From the NCBI RefSeq assembly GCF_900177675.1, contig NZ_FXWM01000001.1, positions 1,869,001 to 1,933,000 of the forward strand: DNA of 64,000 nt, in the 5' to 3' direction. The notes below the pieces were generated by a model that was not told the DNA's origin, ran no database searches, and worked only from the letters and a program-made list of their open reading frames with translations. Both the position numbers and the translations under genes were made by a program. Positions 18,608 to 26,712 of the stretch are shown piece after piece. Numbering within the stretch: position 1 is the first letter of the stretch; each line of letters begins with the position of its first letter. The DNA comes from Bacillus sp. OV166 (GTDB taxonomy: Bacteria; Bacillota; Bacilli; Bacillales; Cytobacillaceae).

Positions 18608-19090
18608 TTATTTTTTTATAATAAAGAATGTTCCTGTGGCATAGGCGATTTTTTTTCCGTCACTCCGATATGCTTCACCTGAGATGACCATTGTTTTGCT
18701 GCCTCTATGAACAATTTCCGCTTTACAGTAGAGTGTTTCTCCGATAGCTGGTGCTGTGTAATGGATATTCAATTGATTTGTTACGGCTCCATAACCTTCT
18801 GGTTGAAGATAATTAGCCAGACTCCCCATTGCTGTATCAAGAACCGTCGCAGTAATCCCGCCATGGACAATATCTAGGTTGTTATTAAGAGTTGGGTCTA
18901 AAGGAATCGTAATTTCGCAGGTTTTCTCATTTAGTTTTCTATCCATTTGTAGAATTCCGTCAATATATGTACTTCGCTTTTGTTTAATTTTTACTTGGAA
19001 TCCCGATAAAAGGTAGGCAAGAGAATTTAAATCAGCCTCTGAACCAGTTTCAATACATGTTTCTAATAATCGACGTAATTCATCTTTCAT
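18608..19090 (-). CDS. PaaI-family hotdog thioesterase
   Basis: A 160-residue single-hotdog acyl-CoA thioesterase. The family motif HGGITATVLDTAMG near residue 77 contains the glycine pair and the aspartate of the active site; the C-terminal strand GEAYRSDGKKIAYATGTFF is also typical. The substrate is likely a phenylacetyl- or fatty acyl-CoA but cannot be told from sequence. I take the ATG at 19090, 6 nt after a GAGGT, rather than an in-frame ATG 36 nt upstream without one. Confidence 0.85.
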   Translation of the reverse strand: MKDELRRLLETCIETGSEADLNSLAYLLSGFQVKIKQKRSTYIDGILQMDRKLNEKTCEITIPLDPTLNNNLDIVHGGITATVLDTAMGSLANYLQPEGYGAVTNQLNIHYTAPAIGETLYCKAEIVHRGSKTMVISGEAYRSDGKKIAYATGTFFIIKK

Positions 19091-19176
19091 TATACTTACC
19101 TCTTTCATTTCTTTGTCTTTTGACATCTTACCATTTACAAGGCAAATATTAAATATTTTAATCGCGGTGTTCTTTC

Positions 19177-19203
19177 ACATTTGTAAAATTCTTTCATATT
19201 GTA
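19177..19203 (+). promoter_or_regulatory. Candidate sigma K promoter of ylbD
   Basis: A -35 AC (19177-19178) stands 16 nt before CATATTGTA (19195-19203), which matches the sigma K -10 pattern CATANNNTA exactly. The downstream gene belongs to a spore coat family, which fits late mother-cell transcription. Confidence 0.45.
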
Positions 19204-19236
19204 TTATTGGGACTAATTTGGGCTGAGGTGAGATAA

Positions 19237-19641
19237 ATGACACAAAAAAAATTACACCCTTCCGTGTCACAATTCAAAGAATTTGTTAAAAACAATCCAA
19301 AACTAATTAAAGAAGTACGGAAAGGGCAGGCAACTTGGCAGGAACTATATGAAGACTGGTATTTATTAGGTGAAGAAGATAGCCGCTGGGAATCGATGGG
19401 ATCTGATACTGGATCAGTGGATGAAACGAGCACAGAGTCTAAAGGTGATTGGCTTTCTAATATTATGGGAATGGTTAAGAAAATGGATCCGAATCAAATG
19501 CAAAACCACATGAATAACCTAAGTCAAGCTCTGGGGGCGATCCAAGGTGTAATTTCACAATTTCAAGGAGAAAACCCTGGTACAGGTCCTGTTAAGCCGT
19601 CAGAAGGACCTAAACATCCATTTCTATTTAGAAAAGATTGA
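19237..19641 (+). CDS. ylbD: Putative spore coat protein YlbD
   Basis: A 134-residue protein of the YlbD coat family. The N-terminal half is helical and charged with a conserved WQELYEDWYLLGEED stretch near residue 45; the second half contains a predicted helix rich in N, Q and M (MDPNQMQNHMNNLSQAL) and a proline/glycine-rich tail. No signal peptide. RBS GAGGTGAG supports the ATG. It forms an operon with ylbE, 19 bp downstream. Confidence 0.88.
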   Translation: MTQKKLHPSVSQFKEFVKNNPKLIKEVRKGQATWQELYEDWYLLGEEDSRWESMGSDTGSVDETSTESKGDWLSNIMGMVKKMDPNQMQNHMNNLSQALGAIQGVISQFQGENPGTGPVKPSEGPKHPFLFRKD

Positions 19642-19660
19642 TGGAAAGGAACTTTAACTT

Positions 19661-19900
19661 ATGCGAAGAGATTTACTGCAATATATTGAAAGTCAAAAGG
19701 ACTTAAAACAATTCATTCGCGAACAACCAATATGGTATAGAAAGCTGTCAAGAAATCCATATGATTTGCAATCGCTTGAAATTGAATCCTTACACTATTA
19801 TAAGAAAACAATTCCTGACCAAGTGAATAAATTTTCGAATAGTGTACAAATGGCTTCGATGATGTATAACATGTTTCAGGCGATGAAAAATCAAAATTAA
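19661..19900 (+). CDS. ylbE: YlbE-like protein
   Basis: A 79-residue protein of the YlbE-like family, beginning with MRRDLLQYIESQKDLKQFIR and carrying the family's QPIWYRKLSRNP core. It always travels with ylbD; the function is unknown but coat- or sporulation-related by context. RBS GGAAAGGAA. A terminator follows directly. Confidence 0.88.
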   Translation: MRRDLLQYIESQKDLKQFIREQPIWYRKLSRNPYDLQSLEIESLHYYKKTIPDQVNKFSNSVQMASMMYNMFQAMKNQN

Positions 19901-19904
19901 ACAA

Positions 19905-19935
19905 AGTCACAGGATTTATTTTGTGGCTTTTTTTA
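19905..19935 (+). terminator. Terminator of ylbDE
   Basis: AGTCACA pairs with TGTGGCT (one G-U) over a 10-nt loop and is followed by a T9-type tract. Confidence 0.8.
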
Positions 19936-20008
19936 TTTGTCATAGCGGAGTAAGACTAAAAAAAGAAAAGGAGGCGAACAATACAAGCAAAAGAAGGAGT
20001 GAATTTAA

Positions 20009-20374
20009 ATGAAAAAGCTAGTTCCGCAATTAGTCCTAATGATCTTTTTGATTGGAATCCTTACTGGATTTAATAATGTCTTACCTAGAACTGAAATTCC
20101 TTCACTTTATGTCCACCACCAGATCAAAAGTGATACAGTTTTAATTAATTGTATTGTTACAGGAATCAGCTTCCGTGACGCAGACCCTTCAAAAGGAAGA
20201 ATCGGGAAGATTGTTGTTTGGGTGGATGGAAAGAAAAATAGCGAGGTTAAAGCGGCAGCTTTTATAATTAAAGGTTTTTCACCGGGAACCCATAAGGTAA
20301 AGTTAGAAGTTGTCAATCCAAATAATGAACCGTATGGATTAGCGAAAGAATTTATGGTAAATATCCCTAGATAA
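20009..20374 (+). CDS. Secreted hypothetical protein, Ig-like fold suspected
   Basis: A 121-residue protein I do not recognise. The N-terminus is a signal peptide or anchor (MKKLVPQLVLMIFLIGILTG). The rest is beta-rich and ends in GTHKVKLEVVNPNNEPYG, the kind of strand pair seen in small extracellular Ig-like or DUF-type modules. An AGAAGGAGTGA ribosome binding site precedes the ATG. It sits alone between ylbE and ylbF with no terminator of its own before ylbF. Confidence 0.72.
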   Translation: MKKLVPQLVLMIFLIGILTGFNNVLPRTEIPSLYVHHQIKSDTVLINCIVTGISFRDADPSKGRIGKIVVWVDGKKNSEVKAAAFIIKGFSPGTHKVKLEVVNPNNEPYGLAKEFMVNIPR

Positions 20375-20434
20375 ACTGAAATTTTCACATTACTGTCACT
20401 TTCATGTTAAAATATCTTTGGAGGTGGGCGTAAA

Positions 20435-20878
20435 ATGCTTGCTACGTTAGAGAGAGTCGAATTATTGGAACAAGCTGAGCAATTGGCAAAGATGGTTTTA
20501 GAATCTGAAATAGCCGAACAATATCAAATATGTTTATATAAATTGCAAAATAACAAGGAAACACAGCGGAAAATAAATCAATTCGTTCGTCTAAAGGAGT
20601 TATATGACGAGGTCCAGCGGTTTGGTAAATACCATCCTGATTATAAAAAGGTAATGACACAAATCCGCGAAAATAAAAGGGAAATGGATATGGATCCCCT
20701 GGTAGCAGAATTCAAATTGGCTGAGAATGATTTGCAAGACCTACTAGATGCAATTAGTATTATTGTAGGCGGTGCGGTCTCTGAACATATAAAAGTTCCA
20801 ACAGGAAATCAGTTTTTTGAAACGAAAACCAGCCACGTTAGTGGTTGTGGCGGTGGAGGAAGCTGTGGGTGCGGCTGA
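20435..20878 (+). CDS. ylbF: YlbF (RicF), RNase Y specificity factor
   Basis: A 147-residue helical protein of the YlbF/YmcA family. With YmcA and YaaT it forms the Y-complex, which carries Fe-S clusters, directs RNase Y processing of several operon mRNAs and affects competence, biofilm formation and sporulation (established in B. subtilis). The long helical part spans about 1-115. The C-terminal cysteine cluster GCGGGGSCGCG supplies cluster ligands. RBS GGAGGTGG. A terminator follows at once. Confidence 0.95.
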   Translation: MLATLERVELLEQAEQLAKMVLESEIAEQYQICLYKLQNNKETQRKINQFVRLKELYDEVQRFGKYHPDYKKVMTQIRENKREMDMDPLVAEFKLAENDLQDLLDAISIIVGGAVSEHIKVPTGNQFFETKTSHVSGCGGGGSCGCG

Positions 20879-20908
20879 AAAATCAGCGAATTGTGCTGAT
20901 TTTTTTTT
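20878..20908 (+). terminator. Terminator of ylbF
   Basis: AAAAATCAGC pairs with GCTGATTTTT over a 7-nt loop, then more T residues. Confidence 0.9.
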
Positions 20909-21032
20909 GTAATGTCAATTTTTTCAGATTTTAAGCACTTATCTGGAATAAGTAGCAAAGTTTGAATTGAAAAGGAACGTTTTAATATGCTAGACTTATG
21001 TAAAATGATGGTTTGTTGAAGGGGAAAAAAGT

Positions 21033-21308
21033 ATGTTTGTTCAAAGACAAGGATTGGTTGTTTGGCTTTACTCGTTAAAACAAGCTAAAATGCTTCGGCG
21101 TTTCGGAAACGTTCATTACGTTTCAAAAAAGTTGAAGTATGTTGTTCTGTATTGTAATCAAGAAGAGCTGAATGAAATAATGGAAAAGTTAAATTCTTTT
21201 TCGTTTGTAAAGAAAGTAGAACCTTCATATAAACCATTTTTAAGAATGGAGTATGAGAATTCGGCGCCAGATAAAGCAAAGGAATATGATTATAAAATGG
21301 GTATTTAA
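21033..21308 (+). CDS. ylbG: UPF0298/DUF2129 protein YlbG
   Basis: A 91-residue cytosolic protein of the UPF0298 family. It shows an alpha/beta pattern, with conserved [22 protein letters not shown] at the N-terminus and [15 protein letters not shown] in the middle. Function unknown. RBS GAAGGGG before the ATG. A terminator follows; its T-tract is the point where repeat element A appears to have inserted. Confidence 0.9.
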   Translation: MFVQRQGLVVWLYSLKQAKMLRRFGNVHYVSKKLKYVVLYCNQEELNEIMEKLNSFSFVKKVEPSYKPFLRMEYENSAPDKAKEYDYKMGI

Positions 21309-21340
21309 AAAGGTGAGGGCGTTTCCCTCACCTTTTCCTA
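21308..21340. terminator. Terminator of ylbG
   Basis: AAAAGGTGAGGG pairs perfectly with CCCTCACCTTTT over a 5-nt loop. The downstream CTTTTCCTATTGT recurs at 21537-21549 on the far side of the repeat element. Confidence 0.88.
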
Positions 21341-21549
21341 TTGTTTAGCTCCAGCGCCCAGTGTACTTCGCACTTTTCCCTACGATAAGTCAAGCACGAA
21401 TGCGCTAACGCTCTCCGTGTTTCCTTTATCTCAGTCAAAGCGCTCCACAAGGAACGCTTCGGCAGCATAAGCATCGCACGAAGGAAAAGCGTTAGCTTTT
21501 TCGAGGAGTCCATACGCCGCTAAACGGGCGCTTGCGCTTTTCCTATTGT
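21332..21549. repeat. Dispersed GC-rich intergenic repeat, copy A
   Basis: About 205 bp, richer in G and C than the flanks, non-coding. It is bounded by identical 13-bp direct repeats CTTTTCCTATTGT at 21332-21344 and 21537-21549. In reverse complement its core (CCCGTTTAGCG, GATAAAGGAAACACG, TTGACTTATCGTAGG, TGCGAAGTACACT, CGCTGGAGCTA) matches the element between murD and spoVE at 46.6 kb in the same order. Copy A contains an extra palindromic segment (AAAGCTAACGCTTT and CGAAGCG...CGCTT) missing from copy B. Confidence 0.8.
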
Positions 21550-21932
21550 AATGGAAGTAAATAATGATTAAGACGGAGAATGCCGATTAAGTGCTGGTAA
21601 TACAGCTCTTTTTCATAAAAAATGGTTGACGGCTTAACAGATAGCTCATGTATTTGCTTACCATGTTTTTCAGCAGTAGAAGCAAATATATCATACCTCT
21701 TATTTGATATAAATTTTGGGTTTGGAATACCCTCACGACAAATATATAGGGCTTGAAATTTTCCTGGGTCTGTTGGCTTTAATACGACAACCAATGAGGT
21801 TCGTTCCTGATCATCAATCTTTGTGTGCAGTGCGAGCATATGTTGAAGACGGTGTTGATTTGCATTTGTAAGCTCAATCAGTTCATATATATCTGAATAT
21901 CCTTCTCCTAATTCAATAAAACGCTGGATCAA
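21543..21932 (-). CDS. Conserved hypothetical protein between ylbG and csfG
   Basis: A 129-residue cytosolic protein that I cannot assign. It has a helical N-terminus (MIQRFIELGEGYSDIYELIE), a central strand SLVVVLKPTDPGKFQALYICREG and a C-terminal helix LYYQHLIGILRLNHYL. No motif identifies an activity. A GGAGAGT ribosome binding site precedes the ATG. Its stop codon TAG lies within the direct-repeat flank of element A, so before the insertion this gene was probably directly convergent with ylbG. Confidence 0.7.
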   Translation of the reverse strand: MIQRFIELGEGYSDIYELIELTNANQHRLQHMLALHTKIDDQERTSLVVVLKPTDPGKFQALYICREGIPNPKFISNKRYDIFASTAEKHGKQIHELSVKPSTIFYEKELYYQHLIGILRLNHYLLPLQ

Positions 21933-22004
21933 TGAAAACTCTCCTTTAAAATGGCTTATTTCAAGAATACTCTATCACTAATTTCCGATCTTTTGAATAA
22001 TAAG

Positions 22005-22157
22005 TAAAAAAAAACCTGCAGAAAATTCTGCAGGTTCCTTCCATATCCTCATAAAGGATAGAAGGCAAAGGGAGAGGAGAAACCGGAGGAAGAACTTATG
22101 GGGAAACGTAAGTCTTCTCCGCGGTTGGCAACAACATCCTCGAATTGATGTTGTTAA
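22005..22157 (-). ncRNA. csfG: Small structured RNA, probably CsfG (ylbH leader region)
   Basis: A block of four stem-loops ends in a minus-strand terminator. In transcript order: stem 1 (22155-22130, perfect 9 bp), stem 2 (22124-22083, long interrupted stem), a pyrimidine-rich linker (22082-22066), stem 3 (22065-22037), and a perfect 11-bp terminator hairpin (22036-22013) followed by U8-10. A sigma F-like promoter lies just upstream. The position between ylbG and ylbH/rsmD and the forespore promoter agree with CsfG, a conserved forespore small RNA of endospore formers; the same spot is listed in Rfam as the ylbH leader. The name is from memory; strand and ends are inferred from promoter and terminator. 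Confidence 0.72.
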
Positions 22158-22160
22158 TTA

Positions 22161-22189
22161 CATTATTTCCACAACCTAAAAGCTTATAC
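22161..22189 (-). promoter_or_regulatory. Sigma F/G-type promoter of the csfG RNA
   Basis: On the minus strand GTATA (22189-22185) is followed after 14 nt by GGAAATAATG (22170-22161), a full match to the sigma F -10 pattern GGNRANAHTR. The predicted transcription start near 22155 coincides with the base of the first stem-loop. Confidence 0.6.
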
Positions 22190-22335
22190 GTACTTTCGAA
22201 TAAATTTTCCTGATGAAAGAATCATATTCTGTAAATCATTACTCTAATGAAAAGATATTCACTTACTAATTGTCTCCTTTTTGTATATTATGGTAGGATG
22301 GATTAAGAAAATTATTTCTGAAAAAATGTGGTGAT

Positions 22336-22902
22336 ATGGTAGTGAGAGTGGTTTCAGGGATTTGCAAAGGTAGACCTTTGAAAGCTGTTCCAGGTAATAC
22401 AACGAGGCCGACAACTGATAAGGTAAAAGAGGCTTTATTTAATATGATTGGTCCTTATTTTGATGGCGGCATTGGATTGGACCTATTTGCTGGAAGCGGT
22501 GGATTAGGTTTGGAGGCACTTAGTAGGGGATTGGATAAAGTTATTTTTATTGACAGAGAATTAAAGGCCATTCAAGTGATCCAGGAAAATATTAAAGCTT
22601 GTAAATTTGAGGACCAAACGGAAGTCTATCGCAATGATGCCGATAGAGCATTAAAGGCTCTCATAAAAAGAGAAATCTGCTTTGATTTCATATTTTTAGA
22701 CCCGCCGTATAAAAAACAACAACTCGTCAGTTTAATGGAAAAAATGGATAAACAGGATGTAGTAAAAATAGATGGATGCGTTGTCTGTGAGCATAGCTTC
22801 GATGTTGAATTACCAAAATCATTTGGGCGGTTTATCCAAATAAAACATGAAAAGTATGGAATGATCGCGGTAACTATTTATTTACGAACAAATATTGAGT
22901 GA
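22336..22902 (+). CDS. rsmD: 16S rRNA (guanine966-N2)-methyltransferase RsmD
   Basis: A 188-residue class I SAM-dependent methyltransferase (formerly YlbH). SAM-binding motif I is LDLFAGSGGLGLEAL near residue 48, and the catalytic motif IV is DPPY near 122, as in N6/N2 methylases. The N-terminal RPTTDKVKEALFN is a family signature. It modifies G966 of 16S rRNA in the small subunit. ATG at 22336 follows GGTGAT closely; a GTG at 22342 would give the MRVVSG start seen in relatives. coaD follows after 12 bp, forming a two-gene operon. Confidence 0.94.
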   Translation: MVVRVVSGICKGRPLKAVPGNTTRPTTDKVKEALFNMIGPYFDGGIGLDLFAGSGGLGLEALSRGLDKVIFIDRELKAIQVIQENIKACKFEDQTEVYRNDADRALKALIKREICFDFIFLDPPYKKQQLVSLMEKMDKQDVVKIDGCVVCEHSFDVELPKSFGRFIQIKHEKYGMIAVTIYLRTNIE

Positions 22903-23398
<496 letters not shown>

Positions 23399-23400
<2 letters not shown>

Positions 23401-23425
23401 AAAAGAGCTTTGTCAGCTCTTTTTT
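23399..23425. terminator. Bidirectional terminator between coaD and ylbJ
   Basis: AAAAAAGAGCT pairs perfectly with AGCTCTTTTTT over a 5-nt loop. Confidence 0.92.
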
Positions 23426-24638
23426 ATTGTTTTTTTACGCGGGAAAACAAAATTAGCACATACACTAAAAGGGAGAAAATGGTGATAAGCGGACCAACTT
23501 CCATCATTTTATGATAAAAATGATCTGCCCATGAACCGTCTTCAAAAAAACCAACAGGTAATGCGTTAGAAGGTTGCTCTTGATTATTGAAACGCAAGTA
23601 AACTGGCTTCCACAAAATCAATGCAAACAAGCTTGCAAATATACCTTGAAGGATTCTTGCAATAAAAAATGGTTTAAATCGGATATCTGTTTGTGCCAGG
23701 ATGCTTGCAACCTGTGCTTGGACACTAAATCCACTAAATGCCAGGATAAAGCTGGTAATCATTGCTTTTTGTAATAGAGTAGCATCTTGAACCAGACTCG
23801 TTAGTTGGCTGCCTAATGTGATTTCAAATAAACCAGATATAAAAGGAATGCTTAACATTTCAGGGAAAGACAATGAGGATAACAAGATCTCCACTGATTT
23901 TGCAAGTGTCGCTGTGATATGTAAATGATAAAGTAATTTGTTAATCACAGAAAATAAAATAATAAACCCGCCAACCATTAATAAAGTTTGAATAGAAGAA
24001 TTAACTGCATCACCAAGAAGTTTACCAATTGGTCGATTATCTTTTAATCTTGTTTGATGCAAAGCGGATAAAGCCAATCGGATTTTGAACTTTTTATTTT
24101 TCTTACTAATTTCGTCAGGGGATTCATTCCCATAAAAACGCATGATTAATCCAACACAAATATTTCCTAAATAGTGGGCTAATGCAAGAATAACACCTAA
24201 ATGAGGATTATAGAAAAAACCTACAGATACTGCCCCAAAGATAAATAAAGGGTTAGAAGAATTTGTGAAAGAAACAAGTCTTTCTGCTTCAATTCGTGTT
24301 AAGTGGCCTTCCTGACGTAATCTTGCGGTAAACTTTGCTCCAGCAGGGAATCCTGAAGCCATACCCATCGCCCAAACGAACCCTCCAACACCAGGTACCT
24401 TAAAGAGAGGCCTCATTAATGGTTCCAATAATACGCCGATAAATTTGACAACCCCAAAGCCAATTAACATTTCAGAAACAATAAAAAAAGGTAATAGGGA
24501 TGGAAAGACAATTTCCCACCACATATTTAGTCCTCGTATAGAAGCGTCTAATGACTCTTGAGGAAAAGAAATAAGGGAGGCAGCTAAAATAGTGACGGAT
24601 ATAGATAAAAAAATAGTTTTTAGTTTGGAACGAAACAA
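23424..24638 (-). CDS. ylbJ: Sporulation integral membrane protein YlbJ
   Basis: A 404-residue protein with eight to ten membrane segments and two Gate-type (nucleoside-recognition) regions, one around LLPFFIVSEMLIGFG and one around LMVGGFIILFSVINK. The segment GMASGFPAGAKFTARLRQEG near residue 105 is strongly conserved in YlbJ. In B. subtilis ylbJ belongs to the mother-cell sigma E regulon and affects spore resistance. I place the start at the TTG at 24638, 8 nt after AAGGAGG; an in-frame ATG 42 nt upstream has no ribosome binding site. Confidence 0.9.
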   Translation of the reverse strand: MFRSKLKTIFLSISVTILAASLISFPQESLDASIRGLNMWWEIVFPSLLPFFIVSEMLIGFGVVKFIGVLLEPLMRPLFKVPGVGGFVWAMGMASGFPAGAKFTARLRQEGHLTRIEAERLVSFTNSSNPLFIFGAVSVGFFYNPHLGVILALAHYLGNICVGLIMRFYGNESPDEISKKNKKFKIRLALSALHQTRLKDNRPIGKLLGDAVNSSIQTLLMVGGFIILFSVINKLLYHLHITATLAKSVEILLSSLSFPEMLSIPFISGLFEITLGSQLTSLVQDATLLQKAMITSFILAFSGFSVQAQVASILAQTDIRFKPFFIARILQGIFASLFALILWKPVYLRFNNQEQPSNALPVGFFEDGSWADHFYHKMMEVGPLITIFSLLVYVLILFSRVKKQ

Positions 24639-24874
24639 TGAAGGAACCTCCTTCCGAGAGGGATCGATGAAACTGTGCAATCAATTAATTGAATGGTAAA
24701 ATAAGAAATATTCTTATCCTGACTTGTCCTCATATAAAACAAATATACTCATAGAACGTTTATTTAGACCATAAGATTGAACGAGATTTCTTATTTCTGT
24801 GGATTGGCTTCGGGAAGTCCTGTCTGTTACGGTAGAAAAAACATCTAATAGGTTTAAATAGGAGGTCTTTAGTA

Positions 24875-25654
24875 ATGGAGCACCCTAAAATAGGCTTGGC
24901 GCTTGGTTCGGGTGGTGCACGCGGGTTTGCTCATTTAGGAGTCATAAAAGCATTGAAAGATGCTGAAATTCCGATTCATCTGATTGCAGGCAGCAGCATG
25001 GGGGCGCTGGTTGCAAGTTTTTACGGGGCAGGAATTGACATGGATCGGTTATATAAATTATCCACAGCTTTTAAAAGAAAATACTTTTTGGATTTTACTG
25101 TTCCGAAAATGGGATTTATCTCAGGAAAAAAAGTAAAGGAATTTATTAAGGTTTTTACTCATGGAAAAAACATTGAGGACTTGTCTATTCCAATAGGTAT
25201 CGTCGCAACTGATTTATTGACAGGAGAAAAGGTTGTTTTTCAAACGGGGCCGGTTGCTGATGCTGTAAGAGCAAGTATTTCCATCCCGGGGATTTTTGTT
25301 CCAGAAAAATATAATGGGAGAATCCTTGTAGATGGTGGTGTATCTGACCGTATTCCTGTTTCTGTGGCTAAAGAGATGGGGGCGGATATAGTTATCGCAG
25401 TAGATGTCTCCAGAGTGAAAAGGAACGCAGAAATTACCTCTATTTACGATGTGATTATGCAGAGTATAGACATTATGCAAGCGGAAATAATTAACAATAG
25501 AGAGATCGCTGCTAATGTAATGATTCGACCCCCTGTTGAAATTTATAGTTCACGAGCCTTCACAAATATTGATGAGATCATTAATCTTGGTGAGGAAGAA
25601 GCGAAAAAACATCTAAAGCAAATAAAAACCGTGATTGAACAGTGGAAGGGGTAG
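24875..25654 (+). CDS. ylbK: Patatin-like phospholipase YlbK
   Basis: A 259-residue patatin-family serine hydrolase of the RssA/YlbK type. All catalytic elements are seen: the oxyanion loop GSGGARG at 11-17, the nucleophile S41 in GSSMG, and the aspartate D153 in DGG of the Ser-Asp dyad. No signal peptide, so it should act in the cytoplasm on lipids or acyl esters of unknown identity. The ATG follows TAGGAGGTC. ylbL starts 8 bp after its stop. Confidence 0.92.
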   Translation: MEHPKIGLALGSGGARGFAHLGVIKALKDAEIPIHLIAGSSMGALVASFYGAGIDMDRLYKLSTAFKRKYFLDFTVPKMGFISGKKVKEFIKVFTHGKNIEDLSIPIGIVATDLLTGEKVVFQTGPVADAVRASISIPGIFVPEKYNGRILVDGGVSDRIPVSVAKEMGADIVIAVDVSRVKRNAEITSIYDVIMQSIDIMQAEIINNREIAANVMIRPPVEIYSSRAFTNIDEIINLGEEEAKKHLKQIKTVIEQWKG

Positions 25655-25662
25655 AAAATGCG

Positions 25663-26682
25663 ATGCGCAAAAAATTATATATAGGTTCTGCACTTATCGT
25701 TGCCATTTTTTTTATCTGGGGAATGTTCTATTCATTGCCTTATTATGTTTCAAAACCTGGAATGGCGAAAGAACTTGGACCAATCATTATGGTTGATGGC
25801 GGCGATAAAGATAAAGGTAATTTTATGCTTACAACAGTTAGAATGGGTAGAGCAAATATTTACTCCTATTTAGAAGCAAAGATACGAAATTATGAAGAAC
25901 TGTATCCATTAGATATGATTTTAAATAAAAAAGAAACAGAGGAAGAATACAATGCAAGACAGCTCCATCTGATGGCTGGCTCAAAACTTAATGCAATAGA
26001 AGTTGCCTACCGTAAGGCGGGATTGCCTGTAAATTATAAATATAAGGGGATCTATGTCATGCAGGTGATTCCAGAAATGCCTGCGGATGGAAAGCTTTCC
26101 ACGGGTGACCGAATTTTTAAAGTGGATGGGCAGCAATTGCCTTCTTCGGAAAAATTTATTGATTACGTAAGCAAAAAACAAGCTGGGGATAAGGTGAAAT
26201 TAACCTACTTGCGTAATAAAAGTACAAAGACTGTAACATTAGAACTTCAGCCTTTTAAAGAGAATCCTCAAAAGGTGGGGATAGGGATTTCTCTAGTGGA
26301 CGATAAAGAAATAGTTGTCAATCCAAAGGTTAAAGTAAAGACAGATGAAATTGGGGGACCATCTGCTGGGTTCATGTTTTCATTAGAAATCTATAACCAG
26401 TTAACAGAAGGAGACTTAACTAAGGGCTATCAAATTGCTGGTACCGGGACGATTGATGTGGATGGAACAGTCGGACCTATTGGAGGAATTGAACAAAAAA
26501 TCGTAGCTGCTGACAAGGCGGGGGCGGAGTACTTTTTAGCCCCTAATGAAAAAGGAATAAAGAATTCCAATTACCGGGATGCAGTAAAAACTGCAAGGGA
26601 CATAAAAACCAAAATGAAGATCGTTCCAATTGATACATTTGACGACGCAGTTAGGTATTTAGAAAAGCTAAAGGGAAAATAA
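25663..26682 (+). CDS. ylbL: Membrane Lon-like protease DdcP (YlbL), checkpoint recovery
   Basis: A 339-residue protein with an N-terminal membrane anchor (about 5-24), a PDZ domain (about 125-205, GIYVMQVIPEMPADGKLSTGD) and a C-terminal Lon proteolytic domain. The Ser-Lys dyad falls at S234 (GGPSAG) and K279 (IEQKIVAA), the positions reported for B. subtilis DdcP. DdcP degrades the division inhibitor YneA so that growth resumes after DNA damage. The start at 25663 gives the family length; the in-frame GTG at 25642 overlaps ylbK and lacks a ribosome binding site. Confidence 0.95.
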   Translation: MRKKLYIGSALIVAIFFIWGMFYSLPYYVSKPGMAKELGPIIMVDGGDKDKGNFMLTTVRMGRANIYSYLEAKIRNYEELYPLDMILNKKETEEEYNARQLHLMAGSKLNAIEVAYRKAGLPVNYKYKGIYVMQVIPEMPADGKLSTGDRIFKVDGQQLPSSEKFIDYVSKKQAGDKVKLTYLRNKSTKTVTLELQPFKENPQKVGIGISLVDDKEIVVNPKVKVKTDEIGGPSAGFMFSLEIYNQLTEGDLTKGYQIAGTGTIDVDGTVGPIGGIEQKIVAADKAGAEYFLAPNEKGIKNSNYRDAVKTARDIKTKMKIVPIDTFDDAVRYLEKLKGK

Positions 26683-26712
26683 AAATGATGGTGCGTATGC
26701 ATCATCATTTTT
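26681..26712. terminator. Bidirectional terminator between ylbL and tmcAL
   Basis: AAAAATGATGGTGC pairs with GCATCATCATTTTT (one G-U) over a 4-nt loop. Confidence 0.9.

Noticed and set aside
22098..22151. A 16-codon plus-strand reading frame with an upstream GGAGGA inside the csfG region
   Set aside because: The GGAGGA and the frame are both parts of the stem-loops of the minus-strand RNA; nothing else supports translation.
24684..24712. GAATATT and CATTCAAT upstream of ylbJ as a sigma E promoter on the minus strand
   Set aside because: Each element is a good match, but they are only 11 nt apart while about 14 is expected, so I do not annotate it.
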